Shown here: one piece after another, positions 52,590 to 61,402 of the stretch
Layout: every line of letters starts with the position of its first letter
Numbering within the stretch: the first letter of the stretch is position 1
Notes under the pieces: model-generated
Databases searched by the model: none
What the model saw: only the letters and a program-made list of their open reading frames with translations
Told to the model about the DNA's origin: nothing
Position numbers and translations under genes: made by a program
Assembly (NCBI GenBank): GCA_965216905.1
Contig: OZ244213.1
Location: forward strand, 2,976,001 to 3,040,000
Direction: 5' to 3'
DNA length: 64,000 nucleotides
From: G965216905 sp965216905
Lineage (GTDB): Bacteria > Actinomycetota > Acidimicrobiia > Spongiisociales > ZC4RG35

Positions 52590-53453
52590 ATGTCGACGAC
52601 GAAGAAGAAGCCGCCCGCCGGCGCAGACGATGTGGCGCCCGCCGCGGCCGAGCGCGACCCGAGCGTCTACAACAAGAAGGGCCGTTTGAAGAAGTCCTAC
52701 TACGAGGCCGAGCTGGCCCGGTTGCAGGAAGAGCTGGTCAAGCTCCAGTACTGGGTCCAGGAGAAGGGCATCAAGGCGGCGATCATCTTCGAAGGTCGAG
52801 GTTCGGCTGGGAAGGGTGGCGTGATCAAGCGCATCACCGAGCGGACCAACTCTCGGATCGTGCGGGTGGTGGCACTCCCCAAGCCCACCGAGCGCGAGAC
52901 CACCCAGTGGTACTTCCAGCGGTATGTAGAGCATTTGCCGGCGGCCGGTGAGATCGTGCTGTTCGACCGGAGTTGGTACAACCGCTCGAACGTGGAGTGG
53001 GTGATGGGCTTCTGCACGCCGGAAGAGCACCAAGAGTTCCTCCGTTCGTGCCCGGAGTTCGAGCGCATGCTGGTCCGTTCCGGAATCAAGCTGCTGAAGT
53101 ACTGGTTCTCGGTCAGCTACGACGAGCAGCGGAAGCGCTTCGAATCCAGGAACCAGGAGCCGCTCAAGCGCTGGAAACTCTCGGACATGGACCTGGCCGA
53201 ACATGAGCTGTACGTGAAGTACTCGATGGCCAAGGACACCACCTTCCAGTACACCGACATCAAGCAGGCGCCTTGGTTCGTGGTCCCGTCAGACGACAAG
53301 CGGAACGCACGGCTCAACTGCATCTCCCACATGCTCAGCCAGTTCGACTACGCCGACGTCGTGCCGGACCCGGTTGAACTGCCGGACATGAAGGACATCC
53401 CCTACGTCCGGCCGCCGATGCACGAGCAGACCTTTGTCCCGGTGAAATACTGA
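52590..53453 (+). CDS. ppk2: polyphosphate kinase 2
   Basis: 287 aa, the size of one-domain PPK2. P-loop FEGRGSAGKGGVIKRI, lid-region RYVEHLPAAGEIVLFDRSWYNRS (Walker B DRSWYNR) and KYWFSVSYDEQRKRF are the family hallmarks. PPK2 phosphorylates nucleoside mono- or diphosphates with polyphosphate, or makes polyphosphate. ATG at 52590 follows AGGAGAGT. The first 28 residues are a basic, low-complexity extension. Confidence 0.92.
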   Translation: MSTTKKKPPAGADDVAPAAAERDPSVYNKKGRLKKSYYEAELARLQEELVKLQYWVQEKGIKAAIIFEGRGSAGKGGVIKRITERTNSRIVRVVALPKPTERETTQWYFQRYVEHLPAAGEIVLFDRSWYNRSNVEWVMGFCTPEEHQEFLRSCPEFERMLVRSGIKLLKYWFSVSYDEQRKRFESRNQEPLKRWKLSDMDLAEHELYVKYSMAKDTTFQYTDIKQAPWFVVPSDDKRNARLNCISHMLSQFDYADVVPDPVELPDMKDIPYVRPPMHEQTFVPVKY

Positions 53454-53485
53454 GGCGGTCGGTTTCGACGAATGTCGATCCGGTC

Positions 53486-53514
53486 TTGACGATCGAACAC
53501 ACGTTCGATAGAAT
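53486..53514 (+). promoter_or_regulatory. LexA-type SOS box lying exactly in a promoter spacer
   Basis: TTGACG (53486-53491), a 17-nt spacer and TAGAAT (53509-53514). The spacer contains TCGAACACACGTTCGA (53493-53508), the actinobacterial SOS-box consensus TCGAAC-N4-GTTCGA. LexA bound there would block RNA polymerase until DNA damage. Confidence 0.85.
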
Positions 53515-53644
53515 GTGACGTACTTCCCCACTTGAGAGCCGGCCCTGGCGACCACCATCCCCAACCAGCAGGCGCCGGCGCAATGAGAATCCGACAGTGG
53601 CCGCAACCGTCGAGACATGCGGAGGCAGCCACGGGAGGCACCAA

Positions 53645-54742
53645 GTGGACGTCGGCATCACCCTCGAATCCCGAACGACCGACTCGATCGAGGTCGAGCT
53701 GGTGGCGTTGGAGCGGATCATCGCCACCAGCCGAGCCCGACAGATGGAGCTCCTTGGCGAGGTCGATCGGAGGCAGGTTCCGATGTCCGATGGTTGCCGA
53801 CATCTCGCCGAGTGGACCGCTGCTCGGCTGGACGTCGCTCCCGAGACCGGTGAGACGCTCGCCCGCACGGCGCTCGGTGCACCCAAGACGGTTCGTGTGG
53901 CGCTCGAGGCCGGCGCCATCAGCTACGACCGAGCGGTCGAGGTCAGCCGTCTGGAGTCGGATGATCCGCTGCCAGCGTGTGCTGGGATGTCAATTCCTCG
54001 GGTTCGTCACCACGTCGCCCACCGGCGGCGGTTCTCCCGTGCTCAGGAGCGCCGCCGCCACTCCGATCGGTATCTGGTCGTCCAGCCCACCCTCGACAAC
54101 ACCGCGCTCCGCCTGCACGGAGAGCTCGTCGACATCGATGCCGAGGCATTCCATCGTGTACTCGGCGCCGCAGCCGACGGGATTCCCTCGCTCCCGTCGG
54201 GAGAACGAGAGCCACGCCGCGCCCGCCTGGCCGACGCGCTCGCCAGCATCGTGATCGAGTCGCGTCCGAGCGACGGCATCAGCGCCTCCGCCACCGTCAC
54301 GGTGTTGGTCGATGCTCGAGACGCTGCACCCACGAATGGTGAGGCAGGAGTCACCACGTTGTCAGGACTCCGATTGGGGCCGGCCGCATTGGAGGCGATC
54401 CTCTGCGACGCCGTCGTCGAGGTGAATGCCCTCACCGCCGATGGCCGGTTGCTCGGCGTCGGGCACAGGACCAGAACCCTTCCGGAACGGCTCCGTCGCG
54501 CCATCCATCAGCGCGACCGCATCTGTACCGTCGACGGCTGCACCAACACCCACCGACTCCAGCCTCATCACATTCGCCACCGAGTCGACGGTGGCGATGA
54601 CGACCCGGCCAACCTGACGCTGCTGTGTTGGTTCCACCATCACGTCGTCATCCATCGACGTGGATTCCGGATCGATCCGGACAGTGCCCCCGGACGAATC
54701 AGGTTCCTTCCCCATGAGCCTTCGTCCGACCCTCCCGCCTGA
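53645..54742 (+). CDS. DUF222/HNH endonuclease (13E12-repeat family), SOS-controlled
   Basis: 365 aa. The N-terminal part is the DUF222 domain (LVALERIIATSRARQMELLGEVDRR, CRHLAEWTAARLDVAPETGETLARTA). The C-terminus is an HNH nuclease: RDRICTVDGCTNTHRLQPHHIRHRVDGGDDDPANLTLLCWFHHHVVIHRRGF with paired Cys and the HH...N...H residues. The M. tuberculosis 13E12 family has the same structure and several members are LexA-regulated. GTG at 53645 has GGGAGG 6 nt upstream. Upstream SOS box implies damage induction. Confidence 0.9.
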   Translation: MDVGITLESRTTDSIEVELVALERIIATSRARQMELLGEVDRRQVPMSDGCRHLAEWTAARLDVAPETGETLARTALGAPKTVRVALEAGAISYDRAVEVSRLESDDPLPACAGMSIPRVRHHVAHRRRFSRAQERRRHSDRYLVVQPTLDNTALRLHGELVDIDAEAFHRVLGAAADGIPSLPSGEREPRRARLADALASIVIESRPSDGISASATVTVLVDARDAAPTNGEAGVTTLSGLRLGPAALEAILCDAVVEVNALTADGRLLGVGHRTRTLPERLRRAIHQRDRICTVDGCTNTHRLQPHHIRHRVDGGDDDPANLTLLCWFHHHVVIHRRGFRIDPDSAPGRIRFLPHEPSSDPPA

Positions 54743-54794
54743 GTCGCGCTTCTCTCCCGGTCCCCCTCCGTCTCCCCAACCCGCAGAACGCCAA

Positions 54795-54812
54795 CCCCGC
54801 CGGTCGGCGGGG
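54795..54812. terminator. GC hairpin between convergent genes
   Basis: CCCCGCC (54795-54801), loop GGTC, GGCGGGG (54806-54812), between the stops of the HNH (+) and OsmC (-) genes; usable in both directions. Confidence 0.6.
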
Positions 54813-54836
54813 CATCGGCGCGTGTCTGATGATTGC

Positions 54837-55262
54837 TCAGGCGCTCAGCGAAGCCTCGAGGGTGATATCGGGAACCGCCGCCAGGGCTTGGGAGACCGGA
54901 CAGGTGTCCTTGGCGGTGTTGGCATGATCCCGGAAGGTCGCTTCGTCGATGCCGCTCACATGGCCGACGGTCGACAGTGCGATCTTGGTGATACCCCACC
55001 CCTCCCCCACCCGATCGAGCGTGACGACGGCACTGGTGTCGATCCGCTCCGGTGCATGACCGGCACGAGTGAGCAGCGCGGAGAGCTGCATCGAGAAGCA
55101 TCCGGCGTGCGCTGCGGCCAGCATCTCCTCCGGGTTGGTTCCCTCCTCGTTGTCGAAGCGAGAGGGAACTGAGAAGGTCCCCTCGAACTCTCCGAATCGC
55201 ATGGTTCCGGAACCATCGCCGATGCTGCCATTCCAGGTTGCCGTCGATTCGCGGGTGAGCAT
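54837..55262 (-). CDS. OsmC-family peroxiredoxin
   Basis: 141 aa. [23 protein letters not shown] with the peroxidatic Cys and [23 protein letters not shown] with the resolving Cys are OsmC hallmarks. The enzyme reduces organic hydroperoxides using thiols. ATG at 55262 gives the family start [13 protein letters not shown]. It lies head-to-tail after the subtilase pair but 98 nt away from its end. Confidence 0.9.
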   Translation of the reverse strand: MLTRESTATWNGSIGDGSGTMRFGEFEGTFSVPSRFDNEEGTNPEEMLAAAHAGCFSMQLSALLTRAGHAPERIDTSAVVTLDRVGEGWGITKIALSTVGHVSGIDEATFRDHANTAKDTCPVSQALAAVPDITLEASLSA

Positions 55263-55360
55263 GGAAGTTCCCTTCGTCGAGAACCATCGAACCTAGTCGG
55301 ACCGAGGATGGTCAGGGCCGGGCCATCGCCGGCTTCGTCCTCGGAGGCGAAACCCAGACG

Positions 55361-56362
55361 TCAATCCGCCGGTAGACGTGACCGCGGTCCGTTGACGACC
55401 GTTCCCAGGTCGGGCAAACGGAACAGGCCGCCGCTCCCCACCACACGATCGGCTGCCTCGGCCGACTCGGCTCCTCCACGCAGCATCTCGGCGGCAATGG
55501 CGGCGGCCACGGTCGGAGCGGCGAACGACGTCCCGCTCCACACCGCCCAGCCAGAGAAATGGTCGATGTCGCGCCCGAAGACCTCCTCTGACAGGCGCGC
55601 CATCTCCGACCGCTCATCTCGAGGGCCGTCGAACTCCAGAAAGGTGGAAAGGACACCCACCGCCGGGGCACATGCATCCACCCAGGAGCCCCGGTTGGTG
55701 AAACGGGCCGGACCCCGGGAGCCCAGACCGGCGACTGCAATGACCCGCGGGTCCGCCGCCGGCCACGCTGGACGATGGGTGGCGTCGTTGCCGGCAGATG
55801 CCACCACCACCGCACCGGAATCGACGATGTCGTCGATGATCTCCACCATTTTGGGTGGCGGCTGGTCATCATCGGTGAACGCGCTGAACGACAGATTGAC
55901 GATGTCCGGCCGGACACGATCCAGCATCTGTCGCACTCCCCCGGCGATGTCGTCGTCGTCGCCCTCACCGAAGCTGGAGAGCACACCTTCGACGTGGATG
56001 TCTGCGTCGGGCGCCAGCCTCCGAACGATGCCGGCGATGAAGGTGCCATGGCCGGCAATGGAGTCGAGGATGCCATCTCGGTCGGCATCGGGTGGGTCGG
56101 TGTCGTTGATGTCATACGGCGAGCACCAGCCGGTGTCGTAGACCAGGACGTGGTCGACCAAGCGAGGATGACGCGGAACGCCCTCCTCGCTGTCGATCCC
56201 CGAATCGAGGACGGCGACGACCGGCCGCGCGGGAGCCTGGCCTCTTGGCTCCCACGCCACCGGCTGATCAGCCGGGATGGCCGAGCTGGCGGTACGAGCC
56301 GACAACCTGCCGGACGCCCCGAGAAGGGTGGCCAGAACCTCCTCTTGAGTGGGCGGCGCCAA
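55361..56362 (-). CDS. S8 subtilisin-like protease, second of a coupled pair
   Basis: 333 aa from a TTG at 56362 (start uncertain). The catalytic triad is visible: Asp in VVAVLDSGID, His in GHGTFIAGI, oxyanion Asn in VVASAGND and Ser in WSGTSFAAP. It closely resembles the first subtilase (LAPDADIHVEGVLSSFGEGDD, RPDIVNLSFSAF, LGTVVN end) but lacks the NP(D/F)YYG array. It has no signal peptide, so it probably acts in the cell. No ATG/GTG lies near the family start; a long upstream frame overlapping the first subtilase is rejected. Translation is probably coupled: its start lies 5 nt past the upstream stop. Confidence 0.85.
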   Translation of the reverse strand: MAPPTQEEVLATLLGASGRLSARTASSAIPADQPVAWEPRGQAPARPVVAVLDSGIDSEEGVPRHPRLVDHVLVYDTGWCSPYDINDTDPPDADRDGILDSIAGHGTFIAGIVRRLAPDADIHVEGVLSSFGEGDDDDIAGGVRQMLDRVRPDIVNLSFSAFTDDDQPPPKMVEIIDDIVDSGAVVVASAGNDATHRPAWPAADPRVIAVAGLGSRGPARFTNRGSWVDACAPAVGVLSTFLEFDGPRDERSEMARLSEEVFGRDIDHFSGWAVWSGTSFAAPTVAAAIAAEMLRGGAESAEAADRVVGSGGLFRLPDLGTVVNGPRSRLPAD

Positions 56363-56367
56363 CGAGC

Positions 56368-57840
56368 TCAGCTCGGCCGGTACGGGCCTTCGATGGGCAT
56401 GTTCACGACCGTTCCAAGGTCGGGAATGCGGAACAGCCCCTCGGCATGGACGACGTCGCCGGCAGCCCGGGTCGCATCGACACCGGTCCGGATCATCTCT
56501 CGGGCGATGGCGGCGGCCACCGCCGGCGCTGCGAAGGAGGTCCCCGACCATGTCGCCCAGCCCTCGAAGTCGTCGGGGTCGGTCCCGTTCACGTCCAGGA
56601 TCTCCTGAGCGATGTCAGGAGGATCGGTTTGCACCAGCGGCCCCTGGAAATGGACGAACGTCGAAGTGACGTCCACGCCGGGTGCGCAGGCGTCTACCCA
56701 TGGTCCATGGTTCGTGAATCCCGCGGGGTTCGAGCAATCGAGCGCTCCCACCGCGATCACCTCATCCATGATGGCCGGCCACGGGGCCTCACACGAGCGG
56801 TCATTGCCGGCCGAGGCCACCACCACGATCCCTTCCTCGTGGAATCTCTCGATCACACCCTTGATCGCCGGGGTCTCCTCCCCCGGCTCGGCGTACCCGC
56901 CGAATGAGAGGTTGACGATGTCGGGCTTCACCCGGCTTCGGAGCCGTTCGAGGCCCTCGGCGATCTGCCAGTCGTCCCCGTCGCCGAAGCTGGACAGCAC
57001 GCCCTCGATGGCGATGGTTGCCTCGGGCGCAAGACGGCGAATGATGCCGGCGATGAAGGTTCCGTGGCCGGCGACCCGGTCCAACATCTGGTCGGGTTCG
57101 TTGTCGGTCCGGTCTTCGTCGACCGGTATCGTCCTGTCGTCCCCGTCTCGCCACGGCGCGTGGATGTCCACGAACCCCTGGAGGCGGGGATGCCTGGGCG
57201 CGGTGTACTTGTCGGTGGTTTCCAGCCCGGTGTCGAAGATCGCCACGACGGGCCGGGTCTTGCCTTGGACCGGATCCTCCCACTCCGGTGGCTCGACCGC
57301 CTTTCTCGCTGAGTTGATCTGAGGATTCCCGTAATAGAACGGGTTGCCGTAGTAGTCGGGGTTGCCGTAGTAGAAGGGGTTGCCGTAGTAGTCCGGGTTG
57401 CCGTAGTAGTCGGGATTGCCGTAGTAGTCCGGATTGGCGAACAGTACGGAGTTCAGCGAGGCGCGCACCCCTTGCCTCCGCAGCCAATCCCGGGTCTCAC
57501 GAGCATCGGCGGGGACCCTGGCCTTGAACAGGTCGGAGATGATGCGTTCGCTGAACTCGACCTCGTCTCCAAAACGCTCCGAGAGGAGGGAACGACCCCG
57601 ATCGGTCGCCTCGACGAGAAGCTCCTGACGCCGGTACGGTGCGCCGCTGCCGCTCCCTGCGGTGGTGATACCGGCGGCCGAGAGCCGGCGAAGCCACCGG
57701 CGGCGTTGCTCCTGAAGCCCCTCCGGAGGCGGAGGCGGTGGAGGAACCGGACTCCCGGGGTCTTCCGGGTCTTGGGTCCTCCCGTCATCGGGCGCGTCAT
57801 TCGATCCGGTGCCGTGCGAACGGCGGCCATCATCCGACAT
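56368..57840 (-). CDS. S8 subtilisin-like protease with NP(D/F)YYG repeat linker
   Basis: 490 aa. Residues 1-42 are hydrophilic and Pro-rich (PPPPPPP); 43-130 are helical with basic patches, then residues 136-173 hold six NP(D/F)YYG hexapeptides plus a final NP. The catalytic domain follows with Asp203 (VVAIFDTGLE), His259 (GHGTFIAG), Asn in VVASAGND and Ser435 (SGTSFAAP). There is no signal peptide. GAGGAGG lies 6 nt before the ATG. Divergent from the TPR-CHAT gene and translated before its paralogue. The repeat array between N-terminal region and protease is a candidate processing site or self-association element (inference). Confidence 0.88.
   Translation of the reverse strand: MSDDGRRSHGTGSNDAPDDGRTQDPEDPGSPVPPPPPPPEGLQEQRRRWLRRLSAAGITTAGSGSGAPYRRQELLVEATDRGRSLLSERFGDEVEFSERIISDLFKARVPADARETRDWLRRQGVRASLNSVLFANPDYYGNPDYYGNPDYYGNPFYYGNPDYYGNPFYYGNPQINSARKAVEPPEWEDPVQGKTRPVVAIFDTGLETTDKYTAPRHPRLQGFVDIHAPWRDGDDRTIPVDEDRTDNEPDQMLDRVAGHGTFIAGIIRRLAPEATIAIEGVLSSFGDGDDWQIAEGLERLRSRVKPDIVNLSFGGYAEPGEETPAIKGVIERFHEEGIVVVASAGNDRSCEAPWPAIMDEVIAVGALDCSNPAGFTNHGPWVDACAPGVDVTSTFVHFQGPLVQTDPPDIAQEILDVNGTDPDDFEGWATWSGTSFAAPAVAAAIAREMIRTGVDATRAAGDVVHAEGLFRIPDLGTVVNMPIEGPYRPS
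57322..57435 (-). repeat. six 18-bp repeats encoding NP(D/F)YYG
   Basis: 114 bp, minus-strand reading AAC-CC(G/C)-(GAC/TTC)-TAC-TAC-GG units six times and a last NP. Residue 3 is D, D, D, F, D, F along the protein. The repeats are near-identical in DNA and keep frame, as expected for recent expansion under selection for the peptide. Confidence 0.9.
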
Positions 57841-57910
57841 TGGATACCTCCTCGGTCAACACGACTCTCGGGCGCGCTCCCTGATACACGCTTCCTACCA
57901 TCTCCGGCGC

Positions 57911-60538
57911 ATGGTCGTGCGGATTCCAGAGCTCGAGACGCTGGTCGAACTCGCCACGGCCGATCCTGTGGCTGCAATGGCACAAGCCGAGGGCATCCTC
58001 GCATCCGAGGAAGAACTCCACCCGGTCGACGAAGGGATGGCCCTGTGGGCCCTCGGGTTGGGAGCCCGCGAGCAGATGGACCTCGAGCTCGCTCACCGTG
58101 TCTTGTCCAGAGCTTCGGCAGCGTTGGCCGCCGAAGAGGAGCACGAGAAGGCCGCGCAGGTACGGAGTTCGCTTGCCGTCGTTCTCATCCGCCAGGGAGA
58201 GCTGGACGCGGCCCTCGACCTCATCGAAGAGGCTTCGGCGTGGCTGACGGGGCTGGCAGCAGCTCGAAACCAGATGCAGATGGCGCTGGCACTCCAGCGG
58301 AAGGGCGACGTCACGGGAGCCTCGCAGGCATACGACGAGGCGATCGAGGGCCTGCTGGCAGGCGGTGACGTCGTTCCGGCCGCCGGTGCCCTCGGAAACG
58401 TCGGGGTGATGCTCGCCTATCAGGGACTGCCTCATCAGGCGGTTCGACGGTTGGAGCGATCGATCGAGTTGGCACGCCAGTCCGGCCAGAGGATGCTGGA
58501 GGCCATGACGCTCGGCAACCTGGCCTTCGTCTATGGACGGATGGGATCGGTCGCCGAGTCGCTGGAGCGCTTCGAGGTCGCCGCCCGGCTGTATGAAGAG
58601 CTTCGACTCCCAGCCGAACGCATTGCGGTTCTTGGCATCGACCGGGCGGAGGTTCTCGGTCAGGCTGGCCTGTTCTCCGAGGCCATCGAGTCACTGGAAC
58701 ATGGCATTGAACTGCTGCGAGCCGCAGGAAGCGAGGTCGACACGTCCGAGGCGCTTCTGCTGGCCGCCCGGGTGGCACTGGTCGCCGGAGATCACGAGGC
58801 CTCGGAGAGCCGGGCGGCCGTGGCCGAGGAGACCTTCGTACGTCAGGGGCGCCACAGTTGGGCGCTGATCGCCCGGCTGATGAGGGTGGCGGCCCGACCC
58901 GAGGCCGACCTGCTCGAGCCGAGCGAGATGGATGATCTCGTCCGGGAATTGCGGGAACGGGGGTGGTACGCAGAGGCTCGCCAGGCGGAACTGGTGATCG
59001 CCCGGCGTGCGGCGCGGAACGGGGACATCGGGTCTGCCGAGCGGATACTGAGTCGGCTCGCCGAGGTCGACTTCGATGCGCCGATCCTGGAGCGGGTCGA
59101 GTCCCGGCACGCGGCGGCACTCCTGGCGATGGCCCAGGACGATCTCGGCGGGTGTCGCCAAGCACTCGATGAGGCACTCCTCCTCCTCGACGAGTACCGG
59201 GCAACCATCGGTTCGGTCGAGCTGCGCGCACACGCGGCCGTGCTCGGTCGTGAGCTCTTCAACCTCGCACTTCATCTCGTGTCGCTCTCCGACGACCCCT
59301 GGCAGATGGTCGACGCAGTAGAACGCTGGCGAGCAGCCTCCCTTCGGGCCCCTCCTCCCAGCCTGCCCGACGACCCCGAACTGCACGAGTCGATGGCACG
59401 GCTCCGAAACCTCGAGACGCAACTCCACGCAGGTCACGTGGACGATGTCGACTCCATCCGTCGCGAGCGTCGTCACCTCGAGGATGTGATCCGGCATCGA
59501 ATGCGCCGATCGAGACCTCAGGGAGATGCCGAGGACACCCCGTTCTCCCGCTCGGCGATCGAGGAGGCCCTCGATGGCCGGACGCTGCTGTCCTTCGCGG
59601 AGAGTGGAGACCGCATCCACGCCATTTCGATCCGAGGGGACGAGGCGAATCGGAGAGACTCGATCGAATGGGATCGGCTCGACCGGCTGGCCACCGGGTT
59701 GACCTTCACGCTCCAGCGACTCGCCCGATCGGCGCTCGGGCAGCGGTCACCGATGTCGGAGACGTCTGCTCACCACGCCCGGGAAGCGTTCGAGACCGAC
59801 ACCACCGAGCTCCGGGATCTCATCCTCGACGGAGGCAACGAGGAACGCGATTCGGTCATCGTGATTCCCACGGGAGTGATGCACCGGCTGCCGTGGACTG
59901 CGATCGGAGGGAAGACGGAGGTGTTGGTCGCCCCGTCGATCTCCGCCTGGTTGCGGGCCGAGCGGCTGCGCCGCCCGTTGTCGGCGACGAGCCACGCCGG
60001 ACTGATCGCCGGACCCGACCTCCCGGGAGCCCGCCGGGAGGTGGAACGGCTGTCGCGGCTCTATCCCGTGCGAACTCGTCTCACTGGACGGAATGCCACC
60101 TGCGACCGCGTCATCCAAACCCTGGAGGAAGCCGACATCGTGCATCTGGCAGCGCACGGGACATTTCGATCCGACAACCCGCTGTTCAGCTCGCTTCGTT
60201 TGGCTGACGGACCGTTGACGGTCTACGAGCTCGAGCAGCTCACCAACCCACCGTCCACCGTCATCATGCCCTCCTGCGACACCGGCGTCTCCGACGTGCT
60301 GGTCGGCGACGAGATTCTCGGATTCGCATCCGCCCTCCTCCACCTGGGTGTCTCGACGATCGTGGCGCCGATCGTGCCCATCCCCGACGAAGAGACAGGA
60401 CCCTTGATGATCGAGCTGCACCGCCGCCTGTTGCGTGGCGGAACCGCGCAGCAGGCCATCGCCGCGATGTACACCGATCCCGAGCGCTCCACGAACGAGC
60501 GGATCGCGCTCTCGGCCTTTGTCGTCATCGGCTCGTAG
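57911..60538 (+). CDS. TPR-CHAT (caspase-HetF-associated) protease
   Basis: 875 aa. About residues 25-480 are TPR-like helical repeats (e.g. QAVRRLERSIELARQSGQRMLEAMTLGNLAFVYGRMG). The C-terminal CHAT domain (about 640-875) has EADIVHLAAHGTFRSDNPLFSSLRLADGPL with catalytic His749 and VIMPSCDTGVSDVLVGDEILGFASALLHLGVSTIVAPI with Cys789. CHAT proteases are caspase relatives used in bacterial conflict systems, e.g. the TPR-CHAT of type III-E CRISPR. No CRISPR gene is here. TACCAT lies 9 nt before the ATG. It is head to head with the S8 pair (70 nt between starts) and ends exactly next to the stop of the convergent FN3 gene. Confidence 0.9.
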   Translation: MVVRIPELETLVELATADPVAAMAQAEGILASEEELHPVDEGMALWALGLGAREQMDLELAHRVLSRASAALAAEEEHEKAAQVRSSLAVVLIRQGELDAALDLIEEASAWLTGLAAARNQMQMALALQRKGDVTGASQAYDEAIEGLLAGGDVVPAAGALGNVGVMLAYQGLPHQAVRRLERSIELARQSGQRMLEAMTLGNLAFVYGRMGSVAESLERFEVAARLYEELRLPAERIAVLGIDRAEVLGQAGLFSEAIESLEHGIELLRAAGSEVDTSEALLLAARVALVAGDHEASESRAAVAEETFVRQGRHSWALIARLMRVAARPEADLLEPSEMDDLVRELRERGWYAEARQAELVIARRAARNGDIGSAERILSRLAEVDFDAPILERVESRHAAALLAMAQDDLGGCRQALDEALLLLDEYRATIGSVELRAHAAVLGRELFNLALHLVSLSDDPWQMVDAVERWRAASLRAPPPSLPDDPELHESMARLRNLETQLHAGHVDDVDSIRRERRHLEDVIRHRMRRSRPQGDAEDTPFSRSAIEEALDGRTLLSFAESGDRIHAISIRGDEANRRDSIEWDRLDRLATGLTFTLQRLARSALGQRSPMSETSAHHAREAFETDTTELRDLILDGGNEERDSVIVIPTGVMHRLPWTAIGGKTEVLVAPSISAWLRAERLRRPLSATSHAGLIAGPDLPGARREVERLSRLYPVRTRLTGRNATCDRVIQTLEEADIVHLAAHGTFRSDNPLFSSLRLADGPLTVYELEQLTNPPSTVIMPSCDTGVSDVLVGDEILGFASALLHLGVSTIVAPIVPIPDEETGPLMIELHRRLLRGGTAQQAIAAMYTDPERSTNERIALSAFVVIGS

Positions 60539-61348
60539 TCAGCCCACCAGTTCGAGGTCGAAGCTGATGTCGGAGCTGTTCGGTGAGCTCTGGTGGATTT
60601 CGACCGCGATCACGTTCGTGCCGACGGACAAACCCGCTCCAGGGACGGTGACGTCGATCCATTGCCGCTCGCCCGTGCCGCTGACGTGGCCGGATGCTCG
60701 GGTGGTGTTGGTGATGGTGCCGGTGGGCATGTTGTTGCGCCAGATCTCGGTGCCGTTCAGGTAGACGACCACCCCGTCGTCGCGGAGCACCGACAGGTCC
60801 AGACTCTGGGCGGTGTTGGCCGCGTTGAAGGTGTGCCGGAAATAGGTGGTGAGCCCGTTGCGGTCGACCACCGTGGCCTCGTCACCATCGCCATACCCCA
60901 GCTGGGCCGCTCCCGACGTCCATCCCGAATCGTCGAAACCCGACTGGTTCCAACCGGCCGGTGACGAACCGTCGTCCAGATACCGCCATACCGACCCCGC
61001 CCCCACCAACGTGACCGGACCCGGCGGCGGCTCGGTGGTGGTCACCGTCAGCGGATCCGACTCCCCAGAACCGTTCCCGGCCGCATCGAACGCCTCCACC
61101 GTATAGGTGTAGGCAGTGGAAGCCACCAGCCCACCATTCACAAACGACGTCGACGGAGTCGACCCCACCGCCACCCCGTCCCGGGACACCACATACTCAT
61201 CCACCGCCACATTGTCCGTCGACGCATCCCACGACAACGACACACTCGACGCGGTCACCTCATCCGCCACCAACCCCACCGGCACCGACGGCGCCTCCGT
61301 ATCCGGCGGAGGTGGAGGCCCCTCGTCCAACACCGCCACCAGCTCCAA
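60539..61348 (-). CDS. FN3-lectin-like module, C-terminal copy of a repeated secreted protein
   Basis: 270 aa. Opens with DTEAPSVPVGLVADEVTASSVSLSWDAST, an FN3 domain with DNVAVDEYVVSRDGVAVG. A beta-sandwich follows (WRYLDDGSSPAGWNQSGFDDSGW, LGYGDGDEATVV, SVLRDDGVVVYLNGTEI), similar to the sugar-binding modules of secreted hydrolases. It ends with SSDISFDLELVG. It is the last of three near-identical tandem modules of the gene whose N-terminus lies at 62239-64000; upstream copies are frame-broken, so it may not be translated as shown. The ORF start at 61348 is not a real N-terminus. Confidence 0.75.
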   Translation of the reverse strand: MELVAVLDEGPPPPPDTEAPSVPVGLVADEVTASSVSLSWDASTDNVAVDEYVVSRDGVAVGSTPSTSFVNGGLVASTAYTYTVEAFDAAGNGSGESDPLTVTTTEPPPGPVTLVGAGSVWRYLDDGSSPAGWNQSGFDDSGWTSGAAQLGYGDGDEATVVDRNGLTTYFRHTFNAANTAQSLDLSVLRDDGVVVYLNGTEIWRNNMPTGTITNTTRASGHVSGTGERQWIDVTVPGAGLSVGTNVIAVEIHQSSPNSSDISFDLELVG

Positions 61349-61402
61349 ATCAAAACTGATATCCGAACTGGCAGCTGCGTTGATGGATCTCGACGGCGAC
61401 GA

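Noticed and set aside
57322..57435. CRISPR-like array
   Set aside because: 18-bp units without spacers, in frame within a coding sequence.
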